Shown here in pieces: positions 1 to 13,800 of a stretch of DNA of 64,000 nt (positions are counted from its first letter, which is position 1; every line of letters starts with the position of its first letter). The notes under the pieces are model-generated. The model saw only the letters and a program-made list of their open reading frames with translations. It was not told the DNA's origin and made no database searches. The position numbers and the translations under genes were made by a program. Source of the DNA: Hermatobates lingyangjiaoensis (taxonomy: Eukaryota; Arthropoda; Insecta; Hemiptera; Hermatobatidae). The stretch spans positions 3,073,001-3,137,000 of the forward strand of contig JAPFBL010001928.1 of assembly GCA_026182355.1 (NCBI GenBank). Direction: 5' to 3'.

Positions 1-2063
1 TTAAATACACATCATGAATTGTTAAAAAAATGTTTAATTATTGATATTATGATGGGAATTTGACTTAGAAATATTATCGGAGGGTAATGTTATAGACTGA
101 TGATCTGTTAAATGACAGATATCTTCAACCATTTGACCATCATGATTAGAACGTATCTTCTAATAAACTATCTTTCGAATAAATATACTGGAAAGAAATC
201 AATCATTTTCCAATTAAGACTGACGAGAAAAACTTTTTAATTAAGAGAATATAAGAATTAGAATCCGATCTAGCCTTTAATGATAAAGGAAAATGTGCTT
301 ACTCACTAACTATGGAAGTTTACCAATGATTAGAATAAGGGGAACAATCTCAGTCTCCACACAAAAGATTTTTATTGAACATTTAGTGTTAATCGTCAGA
401 TTACATCAGCATAATTAAGGCGGTGTTGAGTAAGTTATAGGGTATCCTATGAGTGCTTGAATCACCTTATCGAGGGAGATGATAACTGACGATGAACACT
501 AAGTGTTCAAAAAAAGTCGAAGTTTGACAAAAATTTTTCTGTGATCTGTAAGAGTTTTTCCATTTATTCTAATCATCAGAAAACTTAACATATAGGCAAA
601 TAATTTCTTTTAGAAATCTTTGACTTGAAACACAATGCAGCACAATGGACTGAGAGATTTGAGTTGAATATATCCGACAATGTGTGAGAATGTCGTAAAT
701 CGTATTAAAAAACTTCGATTTTTGCGAGGTCCTTTTCAGGTTTGAAATAGTTTGGAATAAAAAAAAAAATATATAAAGATGAGAAAATGGATAAAATATA
801 TAAAATATAAAATATATAAAATATAATAAAATGGAAAGGAGAAAATATATAAAGATGAGAAGCCTTTAATATACTTGTAGGATTATGGTTGGTCACCTAC
901 TAATTTAAATATTTAAGTTTTCATTGTCGTATTTTTCATAAATAATGAATAATATGCGTGGAAGTCAAATATTGAGATACAGTTTACTCTGGATTCATAT
1001 GATTGTGGCAAAATTATAATTAAATTCAATATAAGTTTGAAAAGAAAAGACAGAAATGAAAAAAAAAATATTTTTAGAATTACGGAACTTTTATAGCGAA
1101 CCTAGAAAAGATATAGTATTATTGTAAAAGTCTTTCCTGCTTTTAGGAAGCAGGACGTGAATAGGTGCTATAGTCACGTAACCGGTTTTGTTCGTTACGC
1201 ATCTTTAAGCGAGTAATACCTATATGCTATAAATACCTATAGTATTTATATTAATACTAGTAATAAATACCTATTCAACAGTGATCATTCTACAATTAGC
1301 AGTTCTTTTTTAAGTCCAACGTGCATAACCGTTTTGGGCGGTTACAACACCGATTCACGAGGTATGACGGACTTTTATAATAATGTGATGATTAGCAACT
1401 TTTGTGGTACTAACAATCTGCATGTACAGGAAAGATAATTTCACTAATTGACAATTAGTAATCAAAGAGTAAATGAAAAACCTAATAGCCAAGTTGTTGA
1501 ACAACTTGTTATACTTATGAATACTTTAGGCTTAAAAGTCGGATTAATTCTCTGAGTGAATGCGTGCTACAAAAAAGAAAGTAGATGATGCAAGAAACAT
1601 ATGATGGAGGAAGTAACCTTGGTGATGAGAGTTGGAGTGTACGCAAATTTTTAAACTAAAAGGCCTCAACAAATCAGATCCATTAATTAATATAAATCAT
1701 ATTAATTGGTAATCGAATGGAAATTAAAATTGAATTTAACAGTGGCATAATGTGGTTTTAATAAATCAAAGACTTATAAATTTACTAAATCAAATCTAAT
1801 TAAACGTTATAACATTTTTGAAATAATTAATTCAGTTCAATTTCTGTTCCCCGTGATAAATATCACTTTAAAGGTAGTCATGTACCCAGCCGCCTACCAC
1901 ACGTGTAATGGAAAATAACTTGTTTTATTAGCTACGCTTTTAATTTATTATTAACTTTTCAAGTCATAAAAAGTTTAAATTTATTGGAAATGAAATTGAC
2001 TTTTTTTATAAAAAAAAAGAAGTAATGTCAAGGTATGAACACTTTGAAGTCAATCACAATATA
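1..2063. other. AT-rich intergenic DNA, no gene
   Basis: No convincing coding sequence, RNA gene or repeat family is visible. It has short A/T-rich runs, a (TATAAAA)-like stretch near 760-860, and a small palindrome near 1490-1508 (CAAGTTGTTGAACAACTTG). Around 1220-1275 there are local repeats of AATACCTAT. Nothing here suggests a function. Confidence 0.7.
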
Positions 2064-2180
2064 TATTGTAGGGTGAAAAGCTAATGAAATGGTCTCCACA
2101 TATAAAAATTTAATCGTATAAACAACGCGTTTCGAACACGTAGTGTTCTTCTTCAGGTATTAACTAAGGGTGAGTGTCTG
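2064..2180 (-). repeat. Family C hammerhead-bearing repeat, single arm
   Basis: This stretch matches one arm of the palindromes at 37.6 and 46.5 kb. It begins with TTGTAGGGT and GGTCTCCACATATAAAAATTTAAT, split here as GGTCTCCACATAT plus AAAAATTTAAT, and runs through AACGCGTTTCGAACACG to CTTCAGG and TAACTAAGGGTGAGTG. On the minus strand the order is CTGAAGA, a GAACAC/GTGTTC stem, GAAACGCG. The partner arm is missing, so this copy is either truncated or never was a palindrome. Three copies of the family in one window show it is a dispersed repeat. Its 5' side touches a short TATATA run. Confidence 0.8.
2130..2156 (-). ncRNA. Hammerhead-like ribozyme core (family C)
   Basis: Read on the minus strand: CTGAAGA, one unpaired A, stem GAACAC-TAC-GTGTTC, then GAAA. 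All invariant core positions are present. After GAAA comes CGCGTT, which can make a two-base-pair helix III (ACGCGT) followed by a GUU cleavage triplet and G. Hammerhead assignment rests on the pattern, not on a structure search. Activity is not known. Confidence 0.65.
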
Positions 2181-2829
2181 TGGTACAACATAAAATATAT
2201 TTCAATACTCTTCATAATCAAACAAATCTAGATCACAGAGGAAATGTAAAAAGCAAAGAGGAGGATTTTAAACTAATAACTAAAATAATAAATAGTTTGA
2301 TGCTTATAAATGAATTTTTTACTTTCAATAAATTTAATGTGGGTAGCGCTAGATCAAACATGGTCGAAATAACATATTTGCAAAATGAATGCGTCACTTT
2401 GAGACATTATAAATGTTCTCTTTTAGCGAAAAAGAAATTCTACCTTAGGTTATAAAGTTATAGGAGGTTAATTCAACAGAAGAGTCTGACACACCCTATG
2501 CCTCCCCGTCAGCACTTGGCGTGGAATGACCTTGACTTGGAATGACTTGCGTGAAGCAAGGATTTTCTATTGACTTCCCATATCAAAAAACCTGTCGATA
2601 GCAGAATCATTTATTTCGCTATTAAAAATAAAATTATGCATAGCGTGTCGAATTTCGTTATCTATTTGATTATATTTAGTGTTTCATTGGATTTGTTTGA
2701 ACACTGCTAATCATAAAAGATATCTATTATGAAGTGTGGAAAATTCCAATTTTCAAATAGTTCCATTTTAATTTAAAAATATCTTAGAAATAATTCAACA
2801 TAATTTATTCAATATAATTATAAGGTGTT

Positions 2830-3150
2830 AACCTTATTATCAAGCCTCTGAGGCTATCGCTCAATAAAATTATCAGCACTCAAAACTCTAATATAATAGT
2901 ATTTTTTAAAAAAGGAGATATGGAGTCTATTAAAAATTACCGCCCGCTCTGCCTGACTTCTAATGTAGGCAAAATATTTACTAAATTGATCAAAAATACA
3001 TTAATTAATACAATAAAATTAATTCATCCATCTGAACAAGCAGGATTTAGGCCTGGTTAATCGACGTGTGCCCCACATTCGTAATTTAAATCACGAATAC
3101 AAAAAAATAATAGAAGATGTCTTCTACCTTTCTTCTGTTTACGTAGAGCA
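2830..3150 (+). pseudogene. Non-LTR retrotransposon reverse transcriptase relic
   Basis: A frame running to the stop at 3058-3060 reads as the start of a LINE-type reverse transcriptase: FFKKGD, then KNYRPLCLTSNVGKIFTKLI, then EQAGFRPG. These are the family's conserved 'FKKGD...NYRPI.L.S...KI' and 'QAGFR.G.ST' blocks. A stop codon follows the FRPG block and the reading continues as STCAPH; after a one-base shift it continues as RNLNHEYKK to about 3150, where the palm motif should start. The catalytic YADD box, endonuclease and ends are absent. The clade could be jockey, CR1 or RTE-like; I cannot decide. It is dead: a short internal fragment with a stop and a frameshift. Confidence 0.75.
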
Positions 3151-3184
3151 CACCCTGACCTAAATCTGTTGCTGATTCTTCCCA

Positions 3185-3460
3185 ATTGTTGCTGACTGAT
3201 CCGGCATCAATCGAAGTTGCTCTAGAGCAAAAGCAGCAAAATAAACTTATACCTTTAGCTGTATTCTGTGAAGCTTTCTGAACCACATCAAATATACTCT
3301 ATATACGACCGATGGCGTTATGCTATTCATGCTGACATGCACTATTTTGGACTTTTGATAGAAGGTATTTTCACTATTATTGCAGGTCAGCATACTCTGG
3401 TTACTCCATTCTTACAAAATTTTTATAAGTCTTTCCTCGACACCAATGAAATTGACATTT
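3185..3460 (+). pseudogene. Ty3/gypsy-like pol relic (RNase H region)
   Basis: Two frames joined by a shift near 3278 resemble the RT-to-RNase H region of LTR retrotransposon pol. The first frame (from 3195) has TDPASIEVALEQ and PLAVFCEAF, matching the usual 'TDAS...GAVL.Q...PLAFFS'. The second frame (3268 on) has IYSIYDRW, HADMHYFGLLIEG and FTIIAGQHTLVT, matching 'YSTYDRELLA...H.R..LEGR.FTI.TDHKPL'. Several catalytic acidic positions are altered (IAGQ for the usual TDHK-type block). No LTRs, integrase or gag are recognisable nearby. It is a decayed fragment, about 35 bp downstream of the LINE fragment. Assignment to Ty3/gypsy is by block order; a related LTR or retroviral pol is not excluded. 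Confidence 0.65.
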
Positions 3461-5450
3461 ATTTCTCACAGATATTAAATATGCTCCAAAACACAAGAAG
3501 CAAGCATTAGATGTCCTGTTTAGAATCGTTGCCTACTGTCGCCTCGATGTCGTCTTCGCTTCAACAGTCAACAATCTGTTGAAGCAATTGAACTTCAGCT
3601 GATTCAATTGTTGTAGTTCAACAATTAAACTTCATTGCTGAATGTCAGTGTTCAAATGGACAATGTGAACTTTAAGTTCTAATTCCTACTGAGCCTCTAC
3701 ATCTCTATTTGGAAACGGATTACATTCGTGGTTGGGATACCATCATAATGTGTAACAGAAAATCAAAACATCCTCTTCCAAATTTTGAATCACCTTTAGA
3801 GTCAAAGCCTTGTTACACTTCTTACAAATAGGATGATTATAAACAGGTTTGTGTGTAAAAATAAAGTATGTACTACTATGCTTTGCCTAGGTTTTTTTTT
3901 CTAGCTGTGTTCGTGCATGGCTACACTGTTGGTTGTTGTTGTTGGTAAGCAGTCCCTGCATAGTGTATTTTGTCTCCCCCCTTTTGCACTACTGAATTAA
4001 GTTAAAACCATAAATTATAAACAGTATATATTTTCCGTCTATTGTGTTACAAATAGCTACTAACAAAAAGCTATTAATGTTCGTTCTGGAGCGTTTTCAC
4101 AATTTACAAGCAAGCGTTGACATGAAGGACGACTAGGTTAGCCCTTGATGTTCTCCATTCAAGTTTACTGGATGATTTGCATGTCGGCGGGACTCTGAGA
4201 CTATTGGGCTGACTAGCATGCCCTACATGCCTGCCCAATGCCCCATGTCACCTTGTCTCCTGTCCTCTCACCATTTTACATCAATTTAAACATATTGGCA
4301 GTCAGTAGTTTCCTTTCAACCTGCATATATATCCTAGCTTTCTTATGTCCATTCAGAAAAATCCACATATCTGACGATAATCAAACATTTTTTGACGCTA
4401 ATACAACTAAACAAGACCATATAAGATATGACTTACAAGAGATAGAACTCTTGTGTCAAAAATACGCATATCAAAATCGTACTTGATTAAGCGAATCATA
4501 CAGTCAGGTGTTTGAAAACTACTTCTGCGAGTAGTGAAGTAGATACTCTGACTTTCCAACGAAAAATACAACACTGTTGATAACTAAGCTACCGTTATGC
4601 TCTTCTTGATTCCCGCCATGACAGAAAAAACTATAGAAGCAAGTTGATCTCCCCTATAGGACAAAGTGACGGTTTAGCTTTGTCTTGCTTGGAGAGGGGG
4701 GATTAAGCGGCTCATGTGAAACTAAAATGTTTTTCATGTATTGAAAATGTAAATTCATGTAGATTGAATCATTCGTACGTTATATATTTGATTAGAGTAC
4801 TATTTGAATTACTATGATAAGATGATCAGAGTTTTTAAAATCTGACAACTGAATAAATACATACAGTAATTTGAGTATCGAACTTTAGGTGGGATATAGT
4901 GTAGATATAATATAAACTAAATTCCACATAAACAATGAAATTAGATATTTTATTGGATTTATTATTTCCTTCATTTAACAAATATGGTTTTTTCGTTTCC
5001 AGTACGAGAGAAAAAATATGTTTTCCTGTAGCTCAACTCAATATCTCCTTATTGATTAAAATCTTTAAAATTATAATAAAACATTGGTGGATTTTACATG
5101 GCTTTATATAGGTAAGAATATTAAACACATTCCGTCGCTGTCAAGGAATGTGTTTATATCTTAACGTCACGCTAAAAATAAATATTAAACTTTTCTTAAA
5201 GGCTCAAAACTTAGAAAGCTGTAGGCTAATTTTGAAATTCATCATACGGAATTTTCTTCGCATGAAAACTCTTTATAACATTGAGTGCATTAAATACTTA
5301 AGAATTTGTAAATTTGGAAAGTTGGTGAATGGGGGGGCTTATGAAACTAAACTAAGTAGAGAATAGAAACTTAGCTGGATGTTAAGCACGTGGTCAACAT
5401 TAGTGCCTAAAACATCATCATAATGGATTATACTACTCTCACTCCCTATC
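3461..5450. other. Intergenic DNA, no gene recognised
   Basis: The stretch from 3461 to about 3860 has near-average base composition and may be further decayed pol sequence, but I recognise no domain. Frames at 4238-4486 and 5148-5366 show no conserved motif and look like chance. A short GTTGTTGTT run lies near 3940-3957. No repeat family from elsewhere in the window appears here. Confidence 0.5.
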
Positions 5451-5483
5451 ACTCTCCTTCTCATATGTTCCCTCTTCTAGTGA

Positions 5484-5688
5484 ATCTCTCTCTCTCTCTC
5501 TCTCTCTCTCCTACAGACACACACACACACACAACTCTCCCTTCTTGAGTTTCCATCTTATAGTCGTAATCTTTCTCAGTCTCTCTTTTTACTCCCTCAC
5601 TCACACTCTCTCCTTTATTTTGTTACTATTATCGTCCGTCTCATTCTATCATTCCCTCTTATTGACACTATCCTTGTTTCATTCTCAC

Positions 5689-5736
<48 letters not shown>

Positions 5737-5763
5737 ACTCACACACTCACACACACACACACA

Positions 5764-5844
<81 letters not shown>
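5484..5844. repeat. (CT)n and (CA)n compound microsatellites
   Basis: A (CT)n tract at about 5486-5510, a short (CA)n near 5515-5533, then a compound (CT)n(CA)n(CT)n(CA)n tract from about 5686 to 5844. The last (CA)n block is over 60 bp long. A 104-residue open frame over this region is translated simple repeat (HTHTHT and SLSLSL), not a protein gene. Confidence 0.95.
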
Positions 5845-7031
<1,187 letters not shown>

Positions 7032-8804
7032 GATATAGAAAAAAGAGAGAGTGGCCGAAATTCTCCAAAAGAAAAATTTAATCATCAAATTTCATTTTGA
7101 TGTTATTTCTTAGGTTTGAGACAGAGCAACGAAAACAAAAACAGAACTGACAAAAAACTAATTTTATGGGATGTGGTAGATACGAGTATCTTTTCATCCG
7201 AATTTGTTTAAAATCTTATATGTAGTTATATCTTCGATAACCTTGATTTCACATTAGTTCGTCAAGGACCGATATTCATGTGACGAGAAAGCCCTTGATA
7301 TGGTTTACCCGATGTTCCATCACTGTTTTCCAGTATGAATGATTAAAACCTGTGTGATTTTTTTCTCATGATAAGGACTAAGAAGAGCATAATGAAAGGG
7401 TTACCTGCTAGTCAAATTGAATTTGACTTTCAAAGGACAGGTGGTTGTTAGTTGTTAGTTTGCGTGGCAGCATCATTGGCTTGATGTCCTGTTATCAGAG
7501 TTACCACTGTTATTACTCTAATAACAGTAATAGAGTCCTTATTAATCTAGCTTTATATTGGTTTATTGTTAGAATATTGTCTTCGCTAGAGAGTTTACCT
7601 GGGAATTATCAATTCTTCTTTCAAAGCACGGGATCCAGTAGTGACATGGAATACCTCTGATCGATGATTTTACAGCATAACTTTACGGCCTTTACTGGTA
7701 GTGCGCCCCCAAATGACTCTCTACCCATGAGTGAGCGTTGCCTAGTATTTATTTAAGTGTTTTCTTCTTCCTTTCAACCTTTCAAATCTTTTTTTCTCCC
7801 AAATTAAACTTCGGACACTATGTCTTCTTTCCATTAGAAGTATAAGACAAATTCTTGGATGTTAGCTTTGGTAACCTTTTAGAAGTGGATTGACTCTCTT
7901 ATGGGCCCCTGCCGTCTGGCTGGTGGTGTTTCTAAACACTTTCTTCATTCTTATATTTTCTCTTTTATTTATTTTCCATGTTTGCGCGTCTAATATCTTA
8001 AAGACTTGAATTATTTGCCGTGTTTCAAGATTTTTGAGCCTAACAGGCATAATGTAATGGAAGCCAACAACGAATGTTCTTCTTGGGGATATTCTGAGTA
8101 TAGTTTTATTTCCTCAGGATTGGCTCGTGGTATGGTTATAGTATATCACGTAAAAATGATCAGTATGGTTTACTTTAGTCATGGTTTAATCAAAAGGCTG
8201 AGCTACATGATAAATCAAACTCTCCCTGTGCTGTGAAACACACTTGCATTGTTTCGTAGGCACATCGCATTGGCTTGGCAGGCAGTGCTGGTCTGATGTC
8301 GCCTTGAGGCTCTCAGATCCGATTACGTTGCCTAATCCTTTACTCCAATAGGCGATTTCCATTCTTACTTTACCCACATCCTCAATTCATCTCTCTATCC
8401 TCAATTTTATTCCATTTCAATTTCATCCTATATCTTTCGACAATATTTTGTATTTTCTTTTATAAGTTACTAAAAAGTAATTCATTTTAACCTAAACGTA
8501 ATAATAATTTTACTGAACGGCATCAGTGCTTAATGTTACTTCCCTTGTTCCTTGAGACGTGTGTTCAATTTTTCTAATGCTTGGTTTTTACCATCTTGGT
8601 AACTTCGTATTAGGTAGGGGTAAAAAGTTGTCTTTAAAGTATATATTAAAGAAACAGCACTAAGTTGCTATTGAAATAGCTGTAATAGTATACCGTGATA
8701 CTTCTTTGTGGAATGGGATCTTTACTCTGGACCAGATATCTTATATCGTTAATTTTCTTGGTGCATTTCTGTCTCTGTTTGGCAAACAAGACAAAATTAT
8801 AACT
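7032..8804. other. Intergenic DNA, no gene recognised
   Basis: Chance frames only (for example 7445-7660 and 8006-8236). No conserved protein motif, RNA gene or repeat family shared with the rest of the window was seen. Confidence 0.55.
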
Positions 8805-9016
8805 TAGGTCCAATAGGCTTGCCAGAGCAGGATCCTAGCCAGTTTTTAGACTATACTACTGACTTATCAAATGACGCTCTACTACTACAGGGACTTTAGT
8901 GAAGGACCAATAGGTCCAATAGGCTTGCCAGAGCAGGATCCTAGCCAGTTTTTAGACTATACTACTGACTTATCAAATGACGCTCTACTACTACAGGGAC
9001 TTCAGTGAAGGACTAA
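8805..9016. repeat. 106-bp tandem duplication
   Basis: Two adjacent 106-bp units (8805-8910 and 8911-9016) both begin TAGGTCCAATAGGCTTGCC and differ at only about two positions (GGACTTTAGT/GGACTTCAGT and GGACCAA/GGACTAA). The near identity points to a recent local duplication. No coding potential is conserved between units. Confidence 0.95.
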
Positions 9017-10533
9017 AAAAGTCCTAAACATTGCTAAGTAAACTGTGAGTAATCACCTGAAATTCCAGCTGTCGGATCTTGGTTTTTAATAAGGGTTATT
9101 AAATATTTTCTTAGCAAATATTGCATTTTGTACAGGATATAATACATATTTTCATGCCTTGAGATAAGCCAGATTAGATTGGGCTCTCTTTTTGTTTTTA
9201 ACAATTTTGTAATTAACGGCTTTCACAAACTGTAGCAAATTTTATCATAAACAGGGTAGTATAAATATTTTACCATCAATCACTGGCAGGTTATGATGTA
9301 ACTTATAATCTGAATATACTTGCAATCATATACTAAGTTTGCTATAAATGCTTATTAAAGAATTGATTATAGTCACAAACTGCGGGATGGTTTTTTTATT
9401 GCTAGCTTCTTCAAGAGAGCAAATTTAATTATTATATTGGGATCAAGCGTATCTTATTTACTTGCAAATATAAAAATTTTACACTAATCATTTTGTACCA
9501 AAGTTTATCAATGTTAGGTTGGACATTAGGGATTAAAGTTGACTGTGATGCATTTCGTGAATAGAACTTGCAGTTCTATTTGATGGGACGACGATGCAAT
9601 ATTGTAGTCAAAATAAATATCAACGTTTGAGAGTCCCCGAATATAACCTTGCTGGAACAATTGAGGTGAATGCTTAATACCAAAAAGTATTCTACGAAAA
9701 CAATCACCCAAATGGTGTAAATATACATAGGAGTTGAGATGATGGATGTAATTTGACTAATTCATTTTTAGGTTCAACACGGAGTATAGTTTTTACAGTT
9801 TGCAGTTAAATAGTTACAGTTGGAATATTTTCTCTTAATGAATGTATTACAAGGATCAGATTTAAAGGGGCTGTAAGGATTAAGGTCTGTCTATGCTGGC
9901 GCCTCGTACATCAAGTCAATGGGTGTGTCATGTTTCCATCATTCATACATTATCTAAGGAATATGTTAACTTAGCTCTAACAGCTACTGTTACTTCAAGT
10001 GTCAAACGAACATATAGGACAGCATTATCCTCAATACTACTAATATAATACAAATATATTTACCTAGCCCAGTCAAAGTGCTCGTTATTTAATATAATAA
10101 ATAATTATTTGTGATAAAATTGATAAGGTAGTCTATTAAGATTTACATTTTAGACTATACTATTTTAATTTAATTTTGACTATAAACAAATCATAGGACA
10201 CAGTCATCGTCAGTCAAAGCAGAATAAATGTTAGTTTTTTCACTACTTGCAGGTTTACTTTAAGAAGGGGTTTAGCTTAGTATTAACCCTTAGGTATTAG
10301 TTTAATACCTAGGGGTTTAGCTTAAAATCCTCCATAACTAATTAAATAATATTATAATGAGTATTCGGTATAATTGGTGTTTAATTTATTAATGAAATAC
10401 AATACATTCTCGCTACTACGTGAGTACAATTCAAAAGAAAAGGTTTATTGTTGAAGTGCTACATCATCATTGCACGGTTATGACTGACGTGGGGACAAAT
10501 ACCGGGCTTTTGTTTGGCAGATTTGAGTGTAAT
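9017..10533. other. AT-rich intergenic DNA with a small nested repeat
   Basis: No gene seen. At 10267-10324 a 13-bp direct repeat (GGGGTTTAGCTTA at both ends) brackets a 19-bp palindrome (AGGTATTAGTTTAATACCT, about 10292-10310). The rest shows no repeat family or motif. Confidence 0.55.
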
Positions 10534-10786
10534 ACTTTTGCTTATATATATATATATATATATATGAAACGTCCGTGTGGACAATAAACATTTTAACACA
10601 GGGATTTCTATTTTTCCTCTCCTCCGCTGGGGGGCAGCATTGCGGTGGTTCCACGAGTTATTCTGGAGGCCAGTAGCAGTTTGCTTCTCAACGCGAGTAC
10701 TTCGCACTTCTTCCCGATGACGACGGATGTCGAAATATCGAAGTGAGTTCTGTAGTGTCTTTCTGTGTTCTTTTCTCTGTGTTAAA

Positions 10787-10828
<42 letters not shown>
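10534..10828 (+). mobile_element. Family A hammerhead-bearing element between (TA)n tracts
   Basis: A (TA)n tract ends near 10566. Next comes AAACGTCCGTGTGGAC, the reverse complement of a family A 3' terminus (GTCC-N4-GGAC-CGTTT type). About 10601-10788 is then a family A body in plus orientation, ending at a second (TA)n tract of about 40 bp (10789-10828). The body is nearly identical to 23657-23846. The layout is a collapsed head-to-head pair: a short inverted 3' end facing a longer forward copy. I infer a 5'-truncated retroelement derivative anchored at (TA)n, related to Penelope-like elements. Confidence 0.75.
10714..10735 (+). ncRNA. Hammerhead-like ribozyme core (family A)
   Basis: CCGATGA (CTGATGA with U4 changed to C), one unpaired C, stem GAC-GGAT-GTC, then GAAATATC followed by GAAGTG. 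AUAUC would give a one-pair helix III and an AUC cleavage triplet. Upstream CACTTC pairs with downstream GAAGTG as helix I. The U4-to-C change hits an invariant position, so cleavage may be lost; the 23.8 kb copy has the same change. Confidence 0.6.
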
Positions 10829-10831
<3 letters not shown>

Positions 10832-13800
10832 TTAACTCCTGAGTGTTTGTTTCACGATTATATTTTTGAGAAGTAAAACTTGACTGCAGCAGATAAAACT
10901 TCTGCACATTTCGTACTTGATTTTACCTCTTTGCAACTTTTGCTACATCTTCTGATTTAAGATCTAATTAAAGTAATAATTTCTTTTGCAATTTTGGTGA
11001 TCTGCTCCTGAAGTAGTTGACAATCTGTTATCATTCTATCTTGATATGATGTTATGAAAAACGTAATTTTTTGCAAACTGACTCTTTAAATTAGTTCAAA
11101 AGCTATCTAGTGATCCAAGCACGGATTTTTAGTTTCGGAAGTAAGATGAAAAAGTTTGCATGCTTCAATGATATGACTGATACGGGTACTCAGTAGCTAC
11201 CCTGTCACTGCTGACTTTGTTCCCACGACTTTATGAATGGTTTATGATGCATTCTGTATTTAATCAGTTCTAAAAAAAATCCAGAGATTAGCTCTTGGTC
11301 TACCTCTGTATTCACTTAGTGCCTAATGAAATCAAAATCGGGTGTGTTTAATGATTTATCGCACTGACATTAGTTTTTTTGAACAGAATTAGAATGAGAC
11401 ATAAGTTTTGTATAACAAACGCCGGATCTTGCTGTAAAGCGGATATAATGTGGCAGTCAAACAAAAGCTGGTTAGCCGTGAGACTTGTTCAGACCAGGGT
11501 GACATTCTTTTAGGGCTGTTATGCAGATGGCTGGCCCTAAATCAGACTGGCCTGTGTTTCCCCTGCATGCTTCCCTTCACGTCGTCCTTCCATCCTAAAA
11601 TCCCTTTTAATTAACACACTAATGTTCACTCATTCCCCCTCTTCCCATGTCAACATCAATCATTACAGTCCTGTTATTGTGTCTTCCTTTACTTGTTGAT
11701 TTGTTTAAAAAAAAAAACTCAAATTTAATTTTTTTCCTTGAATTTTAACTTTTACTATTTTGATGCTTTCAAACTGAATACAGCTATAATGAAAGAAACA
11801 GAGAATATACCATATCATTTCATTAATATTTTCGTCTTATATATATTGGATCAATATTTATCAAGAATCGGATACCTATTTGGCTTCAAATCAGACATTC
11901 AACAGCGAACGATCAGTTTTTCAAAACATTTTTCAAAGCTGGAAATATGACATTTTGAAATAGAAAAATGAAATACTATTCCATTGGAAGTTTAAAATTT
12001 CTCTTAAAAAATATACTACTTTTGAACCCCTAACGATTCATAGTTTTCTTGTTTTAAAAGATCTTTTTTTTTGTTCATACTTCTGTCCATGAAAAAAAGT
12101 TCAACTGAAACTAAACCGTCTGCAATTAATAGTTTGATTCAAACATAAAAAACAGATCAATTCCAGATGAATTATGGATTTTTTAATTTTATATATACAT
12201 ATTTGTCATAATATACACTATATCTTTACTCAAACATGTTTCGTTGCTCGTAATATTAAACGCAGTCTTAGAATTCATGAAGTTCTGGCTATTCATATCA
12301 CTTTTCTACCATCTCTTCATGACCAAGGGAAAGAACTAATTATAGGTAACAAAAAACACGGTATTATAAGAGTAATGACCACAAGTATAAATGAAGGACA
12401 ACCAATATGAAAAAATTAAAAGTAAGTAAATATAAAGTCCAAGTAGCAGAAAAAGTGTAAACATTGAAAGAGTAAAAATACTTTGAGAATAAATAATGAG
12501 TAAATAGAATAAGTTATGGTACAAAAAGAAAATAATAGATAGGATATAAATGTAATTCTAAGATAAAAATAATGATAAAGAAAATTGTAATTGTAAAATT
12601 TTTTTTTTGTTACTTCGATTACAATTTCATGTATTTAGAAGTAATTTTGATTTCAGGGTTACTCCTTTAGCTTTTTGATTATGTAGCGGAAATCGGGTGG
12701 ACACTTATTGGTGGCACTCCGTAACTATGCTTAAGCTTTATGACGACAGAAAGTCACGTGGCCATTGCCGTAAAATGTTAAAGTCTTAAAATGGTAAGGA
12801 TGAAGTGTATACTGTATCCTGTACTAAAGAAGCACATTTTTTTGACACTGTGGGCATGTTTAAAAAAGTGATGTGGTCGCGAAAAGCGTTTTTCTTTTAA
12901 CTTTGTTTGTGGGAAGAGCAGAGTGAAACATTATATGAAGATATCAGGAACTCACCGTGTGTGTTTGATACAATCGGGATCTTCCTATTCTGTTAAGGAA
13001 CAAGAATGAAATTGGAACTTTACAGGCGCGGCCTGATGATGTCTGAGGTCTGAAATATCTGATAGGAATAGCATGAAGAAAGGTTTACCTGCTTTAAAGG
13101 TTTTTGTCTTGGACGTTTTGGTAAAATTAGGAAATAGAAGTTCAACATGCAAAAATAACCCTCAATAAATACCCTATGTCAGAAGCTAATGCCTTTGGCT
13201 AAATGCTGTTGATAAAGGCTTTGTACCGCAGTGACGTATGAAATGGTTCATTGAGGTGAATGGACAGATGTTAATAAAGAGTCAGAGAGAGTTTCCAGGT
13301 TTTAGATATTAATGGCTACTGAAAGGATGTAAAACTAGAAAGTCGAGTTGTGTTCCGTGTCCGTTAAAGAACAGCTGATATAAGGTGACCAAACACTTAG
13401 ACTACATGGACAAGAATATTACTGTGGCTGAAAAAGAGGATTGGCCAGGTAAGGCATGATGTACGACAATTATAAAAGGCAAGTAGTCTTATTATGAGGA
13501 ATAGCCAAGAAAAGTCACTCCGGAGGTACAGAATCGTATTCCGATAGTAAACAACAGAATAAATACTACAAGACTCCAGAAATTATCTGACTACAAAACT
13601 CCAGAAAACCATCTCGGCCGGTTTCCTAAGTAGCATGAAAAATAAGTTTACACAATTTGTCTCCAGAGAGAAATTACCACAAGAGACTAAAATTCAACAC
13701 CTCTAAAGTGGCTATCATCAAATCAAAATTCTAGAAGCATTGTGCATCAAGTTTAAACAACCATATGTTGCGCTACTGTTGACATGGCTGTGTTGTGAAC

